Assembly (NCBI GenBank): GCA_030038035.1 | Contig: JASHPP010000569.1 | Location: 1-5,562, forward strand | DNA length: 5,562 bases | Origin: Trebonia sp. | GTDB lineage: Bacteria; Actinomycetota; Actinomycetes; Streptosporangiales; Streptosporangiaceae | Direction of reading: 5' to 3' | Notes under the pieces: generated by a model | What the model was told of the DNA's origin: nothing | The model's database searches: none | Seen by the model: only the letters and a program-made list of their open reading frames with translations | Translations under genes and position numbers: made by a program | Shown here: positions 1-5,562 of the stretch, piece by piece | How positions within the stretch are numbered: position 1 is the stretch's first letter | Layout: every line of letters starts with the position of its first letter

Positions 1-2
1 GC

Positions 3-2543
3 CCCGGGGGCTACCGCGGCGGCGGGCGGGGTCCTGGCGCCGGCCAGGGGCCAGGCGGGCCCGGGCGCCGTGGCCCAGGGCGCGACGCACGCGGTCTTAC
101 CGGCCGCCCTGGGCGGGGCAAGGTCAAGGTCAAGGGCAGCTGGTGGCGGCACTGGACGTGGAAGAAGGTGCTCGCGCTCGTCGCGGCGGGCTTCGCCGGG
201 GTCGTCGTGCTGATCGTCGCCGGGTTCCTCTACGAGTACAACAGCACGCAGATCCCGACGCAGCTAGCCTCGGACATCTTCTACCAGAACTCCACGGTCT
301 ACTACAGCAACGGCACGACGGTCATCGGCCGCTACGGCGTCGACAACATCCACCGGCAGATCCTGACCTACAACCAGATCCCGAAGATCGTGCAGGACGC
401 CGTGCTGGCCGCCGAGGACCGCAGCTTCTGGACCGAGGGCGCGATTTCCCCCACCGGCATCCTGCGCGCGGCCTACGACGACCTGACCAGCAGCGGCGGC
501 GGCCTGGCCGGCGGCTCGACGATCACCCAGCAGTTCGTCAGGAACTACTACAACGACATCGGCACGCAGCAGACCGTGAGCCGCAAGATCAAGGAGATCT
601 TCGTGGCGATGAAGGTCTCCAAGGAGGAGTCCAAGCAGTGGATCCTCACCAACTACCTGAACACGATCTACCTGGGCACGGGCGCCTACGGGGTCGCCGC
701 CGCCGCGCAGACGTATTTCGGCGTGCCGGTGTCCAAGCTGACCATCGCCCAGGCGGCGGTCATCGCCGCGATCATCCAGCAGCCCGCCAACTACCCGCAG
801 CCCCAGTACCGGCCGGAACTTGAGGCCCGCTGGCAGTACGTGCTTGACGGCATGGTGAAGATGGGGGACCTCACCCAGGCGCAGGCCGACTCGATGAAGT
901 TCCCTGCCATGAACGACGAGCCTGAGCAGAGTTACGGGCCCGACCCGTGGGATCCGTACATCATGAACGTGGTCCAGAACGAGCTCGAGGATGTCGACCA
1001 CATATCGCTCGCGCAGCTGGAGACTGGCGGGTACAAGATCATCACCACAATCAGCCGCCCGATGGAGGTCGCGCTTTACCAGGCGGTCGGCTCCAACGAG
1101 GAGCTGATGGCGCAGGACGGCGGCGCGCTGCCGTCGTATGCGCTGGTCGGCGCCGAGCTGCAGGACCCGGCGAACGGCTCCATCATCGCGATGTACGCGG
1201 GCCGCGGCCAGAACATGTCGAAGGCGCAGTGCCAGAAATACGACTGCGACGTGAACACCGCGGTGTACGCCCGCGAGCAGGTCGGCTCGTCGTTCAAGCC
1301 GTACGTGCTGTCGGCGGCCGTGCAAGAGGGGATGAACGTCCAGACCAGCATCCTGAACGGATTCAGCCCGCTGTGGGTCCCCCCGGACACCGATCCGCTG
1401 GTCCTGTCCGCGCGCTCCGCGAAGCAGGCACTGCCCGGCGCCTACGAGGTCAACAACGACGGGGACGAGTCGCTTGGCCCGCTGACCGTGCAGAACGCGT
1501 TCGCCCAGTCCTCCAACGCCGCCTTTACCGACCTGGCGCACCGGGTCGGCACGCAGAACATCATCAACATGGCCGCGAACATGGGCGTCAACATCTCCCC
1601 CTACCCGGAAGGCTCGGGTCTTGAGGGTTACCTCGGGGAGGTCGGCATGGCGCTCGGCATCGCCCCGCTCACGGTCAACGAGCAGGACACGATGCTGTCC
1701 ACGATCACCGACAACGGGGTCTATCACTCGGCGCACCTGGTCAAGACGATCATCGACACGACCGGGACCTCCACGCCGGGAACCGTCACTTCGCACGTTG
1801 TTCTCTCGGCGGCCGAGGACTCGCAAGTGCAGTACGCGATGTCCACCGTCACCACCGAAGGAACCGGGACCGCCGCGGAGATGAGCGACGGCAGGCCGAT
1901 CATCGCCAAGACCGGTACCACGAACTCCGCGCAGTCCGCCTTCTTCATCGGCGCGATCCCGCAGTACTCGCTCAGCGTCGGCATCTTCACGGAGAACCAG
2001 TCCACGAACACGACCGAGACGCTGAACGGCCTCGGCGGCGACGCCGGCGGTGGTTTCGGCGGGTACTGGCCGGCCCGGATCTGGAACACGTTCGCCGAGG
2101 CCGAATTCGCGCAGCTCCCTGTCGAGCAGTTCCTCACGCCCCAGTTCAGCGGCGAGAAGTGGAACCAGGTCGGCAATCTGCCCAAGAAGGCCAAGAAGAA
2201 GCCGAAGAAGCACCCGTCCCCGACGCCGTCCACCACGCTGCCTGGCCACGGTCACCAGCCGTTCCCGACGCCGCCAGTTACCCCGACGCCCACCGGCTCG
2301 CCGTCCGGTCAGCCGAGCCCGACCGCGAGCCCGACCGCGTCACCGACGGATACCCCGACCCCTGGCGGGCCTGGCGGAGGAGGAGGCGGCGGCGGCGGAG
2401 GTGCAGGAACGGCCGCGCTGTCAGCGGACGGGGTTCAGGCCGGCGTTGCCCTCGGCGGCCTGTCGGTGCTGCCCGGCTCGCTGCTGTGGACGCGCGCGTC
2501 CCGGCGGCGCAGGCGCAGACGCCGGCCTGGTACGGTCGGTTAG
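3..2543 (+). CDS. Class A penicillin-binding protein (bifunctional GT51 transglycosylase / transpeptidase), 5'-partial
   Basis: Polymerises lipid II into glycan strands and cross-links the stem peptides outside the membrane. The frame is open to the left edge (846 codons visible), so the true start lies outside. GTG 168 falls inside the basic stretch before the membrane anchor and is unlikely to be the start. Residues below count from GTG 168. A Gly/Arg-rich cytoplasmic tail leads into a membrane helix (about 3-22). GT51 domain: EDRSFW with catalytic Glu83, GGSTITQQ (115-122), RKIKE with Glu143, then YLNTIYLGTGAYGV. The usual Glu of the last GT51 motif is Gln195. Transpeptidase domain: SSFK with nucleophile Ser374, SSN (448-450), KTGT (581-584). 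After the catalytic core come a Lys-rich segment, a Pro/Thr/Ser linker, ten glycines, a weak hydrophobic stretch and eight arginines before TAG 2541. The family call is secure from motifs; the physiological substrate class is family knowledge. Confidence 0.96.
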   Translation, partial: PGGYRGGGRGPGAGQGPGGPGRRGPGRDARGLTGRPGRGKVKVKGSWWRHWTWKKVLALVAAGFAGVVVLIVAGFLYEYNSTQIPTQLASDIFYQNSTVYYSNGTTVIGRYGVDNIHRQILTYNQIPKIVQDAVLAAEDRSFWTEGAISPTGILRAAYDDLTSSGGGLAGGSTITQQFVRNYYNDIGTQQTVSRKIKEIFVAMKVSKEESKQWILTNYLNTIYLGTGAYGVAAAAQTYFGVPVSKLTIAQAAVIAAIIQQPANYPQPQYRPELEARWQYVLDGMVKMGDLTQAQADSMKFPAMNDEPEQSYGPDPWDPYIMNVVQNELEDVDHISLAQLETGGYKIITTISRPMEVALYQAVGSNEELMAQDGGALPSYALVGAELQDPANGSIIAMYAGRGQNMSKAQCQKYDCDVNTAVYAREQVGSSFKPYVLSAAVQEGMNVQTSILNGFSPLWVPPDTDPLVLSARSAKQALPGAYEVNNDGDESLGPLTVQNAFAQSSNAAFTDLAHRVGTQNIINMAANMGVNISPYPEGSGLEGYLGEVGMALGIAPLTVNEQDTMLSTITDNGVYHSAHLVKTIIDTTGTSTPGTVTSHVVLSAAEDSQVQYAMSTVTTEGTGTAAEMSDGRPIIAKTGTTNSAQSAFFIGAIPQYSLSVGIFTENQSTNTTETLNGLGGDAGGGFGGYWPARIWNTFAEAEFAQLPVEQFLTPQFSGEKWNQVGNLPKKAKKKPKKHPSPTPSTTLPGHGHQPFPTPPVTPTPTGSPSGQPSPTASPTASPTDTPTPGGPGGGGGGGGGGAGTAALSADGVQAGVALGGLSVLPGSLLWTRASRRRRRRRRPGTVG

Positions 2544-2560
2544 CGGGCGCGGAGCGGGGC

Positions 2561-2564
2561 GAGG
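2561..2564 (+). promoter_or_regulatory. Ribosome binding site for the GT87-type gene
   Basis: GAGG lies seven bases before GTG 2572. It decides the start of the membrane glycosyltransferase, because the open frame itself extends back to 2050 inside the upstream gene. The gap between the upstream stop (2543) and this start is 28 nt. I see no terminator in it, which supports one transcript for both genes. Confidence 0.65.
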
Positions 2565-2571
2565 CGGCAAG

Positions 2572-4191
2572 GTGCGGTATCCGGCATTCGTCGGCACAGG
2601 CGTCGCGGCATCGGTCGCGGCGGCGTTCCTCGGCTACGCGCAGAAGCTGCCGTGCAGTTCGGGCGGGGCGTGGAACAGCTTCACCGGGCAGTTCCGCGAT
2701 GCCTGTTACACCGATATCTACCCGCTCTACTACAACGAGGGACTGTCCTCGGGGCAGGTGCCGTACAGCGGGCACCCGGTGGAGTACCCGGTGCTCATCG
2801 GCGGCATGATGCAGCTGGCGGCCTGGGTGGTGCACTCGGTCGCCGACCCCTACACCCGCGGCAGGGACTTCTATTACGTGACGGTCGTGCTGCTCGCGGT
2901 CTGCCTGGTCGCCGGGGTGCTCGCGACCGGGTACGCGGCCGGGGACGCGCCGGCCGGCCGCACGGCCGGCGGCCGGACCCGGCTGGGCAGCGGAACCAAG
3001 GCCGCGCTGATGGTCGCGCTGGCGCCCGGGCTGATCCTGGCGGCGTTCATCAACTGGGACCTGCTGGCGATGGCGTTGACCGCGGGCGGCGTCGCCGCCT
3101 GGTCCGGCCGCCGCGAAATCCTCGCCGGCGTCCTGCTCGGCCTTGGCGTGGCCGCGAAGTTCTACCCGCTGCTCGTCTTCGGCGTGCTGCTCCTGCTGTG
3201 CCTGCGCGCCGGGCGGATGCGCGAGTTCTGGCGCGCGCTGGCCGGCGGGGTCGTCGCCTGGCTCGCGGTCAACCTGCCGATCGCGGTGATCGCGACGGCG
3301 GGCTGGGGCCGCTTCTATGCGTTCAACCGGTCGCGCGGCGCCGACTGGGGGTCCATCTGGTACATGTTCGAGCACTACAATGTGCCGCTGCTCGGCAACC
3401 CCTCGATCGGCGAGCTGAACCTGGTGTCGACGGGATGCTTCGCGATCGCCTGCCTGGCGATCGCCGTATTCGCCCTCGCCGCGCCGCGCAGGCCCCGGCT
3501 GCCGCAACTGTGCTTCCTGCTGCTCGCCGCGTTCCTGATGCTGAACAAGGTGTGGTCACCGCAGTACGTGATCTGGCTGGTGCCGTTCGCCGTGCTGGCG
3601 CGGCCGCGGCTCTGGCCGTACCTGCTGTGGCAGCTCGGCGAGGTCGCCTATTTCTTCGGCATCTGGGGCTACTTCGTCTACCTCTACACCGCCCCCGGCC
3701 AGCCGGGGTACACGGGGATCACCCCGGGGTGGTATTTCGTCACCCTGCTCGCGCGATTCCTCACCGTCGGCCTGGTCTGCGGCTTCGTGGTGGTCGACGT
3801 CCTCCATCCGGAACGGGACGTGGTGCGTCTTTCCGGTCGCGACGATCCCGCGGGAGGCGTCCTCGACGGCGCGCCGGACCGGCTGGTGCTCGGCTGGCAG
3901 CGGGGTGCGCGGCGCCCCGCTCAGGCGTCCGCGAGCTTATCCCGCAGCCAGCCGATATCCGCCGCCAGCCCCGCCTCGGGCGTTTCGCAGATCACCGGCG
4001 CGCCGGCGGCGCGCACCACGTCGAGCAGCACCGCGGGGTCGATGGTCCCCGAGTCGAGGTTCGCGTGCCTGTCGGCGCCCGAGCCGAACTCATCACGCGA
4101 GTTGTTGCAGTGCACCAGATCGATCCGGCCGGTGATCGCCTTGATCCGGTCGACCGCCTCGGCGAGGTCGATGCCCGCCGAGTACGCGTGA
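2572..4191 (+). CDS. Multi-pass membrane glycosyltransferase, GT87 / GT-C fold type
   Basis: Probably transfers a sugar from a polyprenyl-phosphate donor on the outer face of the membrane, as actinobacterial GT87 mannosyltransferases such as PimE do; acceptor and sugar cannot be read from the sequence. GTG 2572 is chosen for its GAGG site and because the first helix begins at once (residues 4-21). A long first outer loop carries YTDIYPLYY (46-54, with Asp48 as a candidate GT-C acidic residue) and HPVEYP (68-73). Further helices lie near 72-90, 99-120, 143-163, 181-210, 222-242, 285-305, 311-325, 330-345, 348-370 and 384-410. NWDLLA (161-166), AAKFYP (194-199) and NKVWSPQY (325-332) are hallmarks I associate with this family. 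A normal C-terminus is expected near residue 445 (about 3906), but no stop occurs until 4191. The last 94 or so residues are Ser/Ala/Arg-rich and antisense to nfo, so they are probably not conserved. Confidence 0.85.
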   Translation: MRYPAFVGTGVAASVAAAFLGYAQKLPCSSGGAWNSFTGQFRDACYTDIYPLYYNEGLSSGQVPYSGHPVEYPVLIGGMMQLAAWVVHSVADPYTRGRDFYYVTVVLLAVCLVAGVLATGYAAGDAPAGRTAGGRTRLGSGTKAALMVALAPGLILAAFINWDLLAMALTAGGVAAWSGRREILAGVLLGLGVAAKFYPLLVFGVLLLLCLRAGRMREFWRALAGGVVAWLAVNLPIAVIATAGWGRFYAFNRSRGADWGSIWYMFEHYNVPLLGNPSIGELNLVSTGCFAIACLAIAVFALAAPRRPRLPQLCFLLLAAFLMLNKVWSPQYVIWLVPFAVLARPRLWPYLLWQLGEVAYFFGIWGYFVYLYTAPGQPGYTGITPGWYFVTLLARFLTVGLVCGFVVVDVLHPERDVVRLSGRDDPAGGVLDGAPDRLVLGWQRGARRPAQASASLSRSQPISAASPASGVSQITGAPAARTTSSSTAGSMVPESRFACLSAPEPNSSRELLQCTRSIRPVIALIRSTASARSMPAEYA

Positions 4192-4721
4192 CAGGTGTCC
4201 AGGCAGAATCCGACCTCGCCGCCGTCAGGCGCGGCGCCGGCGACCGCGTCCCACAGCCGCGCGATGGCGTCGAGCGACCTGGCCATCGCGCCGGCGCCGC
4301 CCGCCGTGTTCTCGATGAGCATCGGCAGCGGGCGCTCGATACGCTCGACCGCCTTGCGCCAGTTCTCCAGGCCTGCCTCGGGGTCCACGCCCGAGGTGAC
4401 GTGCCCGCCGTGCACGATCAGCCCCTTCGCCGCCACCGACGCGGCCGCCCGCAGCTGCTGGTCGAGCAGCTTGCGCGAGGGGATCCTGATGCGGTTGTTG
4501 GTGGTCGCCACGTTGATCACGTAGGGCGCGTGGATGTACACCTGCACGTCCGCGTCAGCGTACGCGGCGGCGACGGCACCCGGGTCGCCGCCGGGGATCA
4601 CCGGTCCCTGCCACCCCTGCGGGTCACCGAGGAAGAACTGCGCGATCCGCGCGTCGCACGCGACCGCCTCCGCCAGCGGGTCGTCGGTGTGGAAATGACC
4701 CCCGATGCGCACCATGCCCAC
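3921..4721 (-). CDS. nfo: Endonuclease IV (AP endonuclease, xylose-isomerase-like TIM barrel)
   Basis: Cuts the DNA backbone 5' of abasic sites in base-excision repair, using a trinuclear zinc centre (family knowledge). The 266-residue product has all nine ligand positions known from E. coli Nfo: His64 (YIHAPY), His104 (IVHGGH), Glu137 (IENTAG), Asp175 and His178 (LDTCHAY), His204 (HCNNS), Asp217 and His219 (DRHANL), and Glu246 (ETPE). Several spacings match exactly, such as 40 residues between the first two histidines. Length is normal for the family. Start: GTG 4721 is the first possible one, since an in-frame TAG lies two codons upstream at 4727-4725. ATG 4715 (giving MVRIGGH) is an equally plausible start and fits the usual family N-terminus slightly better. 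Neither has a strong Shine-Dalgarno. The gene converges on the glycosyltransferase gene, whose frame overlaps it by 271 nt. Its stop is TGA at 3923-3921. Confidence 0.94.
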   Translation of the reverse strand: MGMVRIGGHFHTDDPLAEAVACDARIAQFFLGDPQGWQGPVIPGGDPGAVAAAYADADVQVYIHAPYVINVATTNNRIRIPSRKLLDQQLRAAASVAAKGLIVHGGHVTSGVDPEAGLENWRKAVERIERPLPMLIENTAGGAGAMARSLDAIARLWDAVAGAAPDGGEVGFCLDTCHAYSAGIDLAEAVDRIKAITGRIDLVHCNNSRDEFGSGADRHANLDSGTIDPAVLLDVVRAAGAPVICETPEAGLAADIGWLRDKLADA

Positions 4722-4740
4722 AGCCTAGTCCAGGTTGGCG

Positions 4741-4790
4741 GCGTAGTTAATATGCCTGGTCAAGCAAGTTTATCGAATAAGAAGACAGGC
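4741..4790 (-). promoter_or_regulatory. nfo: Probable nfo promoter region (AT-rich patch)
   Basis: This is one of the few AT-rich patches in a very GC-rich window, and it lies 20-70 nt upstream of the nfo start. On the minus strand it contains TAAACT and CATATT, either of which could be a -10 element, and a TTGACC. None of these pairs gives a good -35/-10 match with 16-18 nt spacing, so the assignment rests on position and composition rather than on consensus boxes. Confidence 0.3.
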
Positions 4791-4791
4791 G

Positions 4792-4803
4792 TTGACAGGT
4801 CAA
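4792..4803. repeat. Short dyad TTGAC-AG-GTCAA
   Basis: Perfect 5-bp inverted repeat with a two-base spacer, next to the AT-rich patch upstream of nfo. Its size and position would suit an operator half-site pair, but arms this short can arise by chance. A further GGTCAA occurs at 4758-4763. No regulator is identified. Confidence 0.3.
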
Positions 4804-4828
4804 GGCGACCGACCCGGCGTTCCCTCGT

Positions 4829-4852
4829 CGGGCAATAAGTCGTCATTGCCCG
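4829..4852. terminator. Hairpin with 8-bp perfect arms, terminator-like
   Basis: CGGGCAAT, an eight-base loop, then ATTGCCCG. On the plus strand it is followed by only three T residues. On the minus strand, where transcripts from the small membrane protein gene would arrive, no T-run follows. It could end that transcript, as actinobacterial terminators often lack a U-tract, or it could form part of a structured nfo leader. Confidence 0.4.
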
Positions 4853-4886
4853 TTTCGCGCGGCTCCAGGCTGGTAAGGCCCGGCGG

Positions 4887-4918
4887 CTATTGGGCGGTGG
4901 GGCCCCCACCGCCAATAG
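4887..4918. repeat. 32-bp near-palindrome (15 bp pairable per arm)
   Basis: The left arm CTATTGGGCGGTGGGG matches the reverse complement of the right arm except for a one-base G slip. This gives a stem of about 15 bp with one bulged base and almost no loop. It can act as a strong hairpin in RNA on either strand or as a dyad in DNA. It lies 171 nt downstream of the stop of the leftward small membrane protein gene, so transcription termination is the simplest role. The lack of a T-run leaves this open. Confidence 0.55.
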
Positions 4919-4921
4919 GCT

Positions 4922-4944
4922 TGGCGCTGGGGGCCCCACCGCCA
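4922..4944. repeat. Second near-palindrome, related to the one at 4887-4918
   Basis: TGGCGCTGGGG, a single central G, then CCCCACCGCCA: 11-base arms with one mismatch (C4927 against C4939). It shares the block CCCACCGCCA with the preceding palindrome (4905-4914 and 4935-4944), and the two symmetry centres are about 30 bp apart. The pair therefore looks like a tandem duplication of one palindromic unit. Confidence 0.55.
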
Positions 4945-5088
4945 GCACGCGCAGCATCCGGGCCCCGGTCGGAGCCGGATCTCAAGCGGGACGAACTACC
5001 TTAATCCGTATAAATCACCCGAATGGGCTCCCCCCGACACGCCCGAGACGGCCGGCTAGTGCCGAGTCTGATGGCGCACCGGCGGGCC

Positions 5089-5430
5089 TCATCCGGAGAA
5101 GCCGCCGTGCGCCAGGCCGAGAGCCAGGCCGACGAAACCCGCGATGATCCCGGTGACGACCAGGATTCGCTGCTCGCGGGTCGCCGAGACCATCTGGGTG
5201 AACAGCCCGATCAGCATGGCCGACAGGCCGGTGGCCGCGGTGGCGATCGCCCAGCCAAGCCCGTGTGCGCCAGGCACGTTCCTGATGACCAGGCCGAGTA
5301 CGAACGATGCGAGGCCGACGACCAGCGTGAAGATGGTGAGCGCGTTCAGCAGCGGGTGCGGTCGTCCGTCTGAGTTAAGCGAAACGAGCGGAAAGTTTCT
5401 GTTCCCGCCGGTATGGATGTCGCCTGCCAT
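5089..5430 (-). CDS. Small three-helix membrane protein of unknown function
   Basis: A 113-residue protein. The start is ATG 5430, because GGGAGGG (5442-5436) lies at ideal spacing. The frame continues upstream to 5505, but those 25 codons are not membrane-like and precede the Shine-Dalgarno. A short polar N-terminus (1-26, with HTGGN and PHPLLN) is followed by three hydrophobic segments near 28-49, 56-80 and 88-107, joined by a short loop (RNVPGAHG) and a charged loop (SATREQR). By the positive-inside rule the TREQR loop is probably cytoplasmic, which would put the first loop outside. No catalytic motif, lipobox or signal cleavage site is visible. I recognise it only as the kind of small uncharacterised membrane protein common in actinobacteria. 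The stop is TGA at 5091-5089. It points in the same direction as nfo, but 367 nt with hairpins separate the two, so independent transcription is likely. Confidence 0.8.
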   Translation of the reverse strand: MAGDIHTGGNRNFPLVSLNSDGRPHPLLNALTIFTLVVGLASFVLGLVIRNVPGAHGLGWAIATAATGLSAMLIGLFTQMVSATREQRILVVTGIIAGFVGLALGLAHGGFSG

Positions 5431-5435
5431 TGCGG

Positions 5436-5442
5436 CCCTCCC
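5436..5442 (-). promoter_or_regulatory. Ribosome binding site of the small membrane protein gene
   Basis: GGGAGGG on the minus strand, with five bases between it and ATG 5430. It is the strongest Shine-Dalgarno in the window and fixes the start inside the longer open frame that reaches 5505. Confidence 0.8.
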
Positions 5443-5545
5443 AGGGGTTCCTTCCGTCGTCTGGGTTCCCAGGCAATCTTCCCATTGGCAACGGCCGGGA
5501 ACCAAGGGGCATATGCGCTTTGGTCCGGGCGGTCGCGAGTCTTGG

Positions 5546-5551
5546 TACAGT
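5546..5551 (+). promoter_or_regulatory. Possible -10 element of a rightward promoter at the window edge
   Basis: TACAGT fits the actinobacterial TANNNT -10 pattern and sits in a short stretch of lower GC. The best -35 candidate, TTGGTC at 5520-5525, is 20 bases away, which is longer than usual. If real, it would drive a rightward gene beyond the window and diverge from the small membrane protein gene. Confidence 0.25.
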
Positions 5552-5562
5552 TAGTGGCTGCG

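Larger units (their letters stand above)
4722..5088. other. 367-nt intergenic region with AT-rich patches and several inverted repeats
   Basis: No convincing gene: short open frames here lack a ribosome binding site and have compositions expected from palindromic GC-rich DNA. From left to right it holds an AT-rich patch (about 4741-4790) just upstream of nfo, a TTGAC-AG-GTCAA dyad (4792-4803), a hairpin with 8-bp arms (4829-4852), two long near-palindromes (4887-4918 and 4922-4944) and a second AT-rich patch (about 5000-5016). It separates two leftward genes, so it must contain the end of the transcript of the small membrane protein gene and the promoter of nfo, unless the two are cotranscribed. 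Confidence 0.6.

Noticed and set aside
264..2255. Long minus-strand open frame (663 codons) opposite the penicillin-binding protein gene
   Set aside because: Arg/Gly/Val/Asp-rich antisense translation of a GC-rich gene. It has no domain motifs, and the plus strand carries unmistakable GT51 and transpeptidase motifs.
2953..2970. Inverted repeat GCCGGCCG-CA-CGGCCGGC
   Set aside because: It lies inside the glycosyltransferase coding region, in a Gly/Ala/Arg-rich cytoplasmic loop. Such runs are expected at this GC content, and it sits far from any gene end.
2278..3507. Minus-strand open frame of 409 codons opposite the end of the PBP gene and the start of the GT87 gene
   Set aside because: Composition is Arg/Gln/Gly/Ala-rich without any recognisable domain, and the opposite strand encodes clear membrane helices.
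4792..4797. Plus-strand TTGACA, identical to a -35 consensus
   Set aside because: No -10-like hexamer follows at 16-18 bases, and no rightward gene follows. It is part of the TTGAC/GTCAA dyad.
2652..4838. Long plus-strand open frame (728 codons) spanning the glycosyltransferase and nfo genes
   Set aside because: It is a frame shadow: Arg/Pro/Ala-rich with no hydrophobic segments, and it crosses two genes on opposite strands.
4760..4957. Short open frames over the palindrome cluster on both strands (minus 4760-4957, plus 4792-5004 and 4890-5147)
   Set aside because: No ribosome binding sites. The Ala/Pro/Gly repeats in the translations simply reflect the tandem palindromes.
5440..5472. Alternative CTGGG/CCCAG pairings in the leader of the small membrane protein gene that could mask the Shine-Dalgarno
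   Set aside because: Arms are only 5 bp, and one pairing would need a two-base loop. This is too weak to claim an RNA switch.
1..5562. A novel defence, mobile or biosynthetic system in the window
   Set aside because: All four supported genes are envelope, repair or small membrane protein genes with ordinary layout. No mobile-element ends, toxin-antitoxin pairs, reverse transcriptase, nuclease-helicase pairs or repeat-spacer arrays are visible.

Overview
The window is very GC-rich DNA with GTG starts, GC-biased wobble positions and protein families typical of Actinomycetota. The genus cannot be told from the sequence alone. It reads as ordinary chromosomal housekeeping sequence: I see no transposase, integrase, tRNA, rRNA, CRISPR array, phage gene or defence gene.

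Left part (3-4191, + strand): a two-gene cell-envelope operon. The first gene is a class A penicillin-binding protein (GT51 transglycosylase plus transpeptidase) whose 5' end lies outside the window. After 28 nt comes a multi-pass membrane glycosyltransferase of the GT87/GT-C type, starting at GTG 2572 behind a GAGG ribosome binding site. Both products act at or across the cytoplasmic membrane on polyprenyl-linked substrates, so co-expression makes sense. The second gene has no stop at its natural C-terminus. Its frame continues antisense through the neighbouring gene to 4191.

Middle (3921-4721, - strand): an endonuclease IV (nfo) gene, convergent with the operon, with all nine family metal ligands present. 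It is a base-excision DNA repair gene and has no evident functional link to the envelope genes.

Right part: 4722-5088 is a 367-nt intergenic stretch with an AT-rich patch next to the nfo start and a cluster of inverted repeats, including two near-palindromes whose centres lie about 30 bp apart. Then comes a small three-helix membrane protein gene (5089-5430, - strand) with a strong Shine-Dalgarno. The last 132 bases hold its upstream region and, at the right edge, a possible rightward promoter.

I do not see a convincing undescribed system. The items most worth a second look are the palindrome cluster, the long antiparallel overlap between the glycosyltransferase and nfo frames, and the low-complexity C-terminal tail of the penicillin-binding protein.
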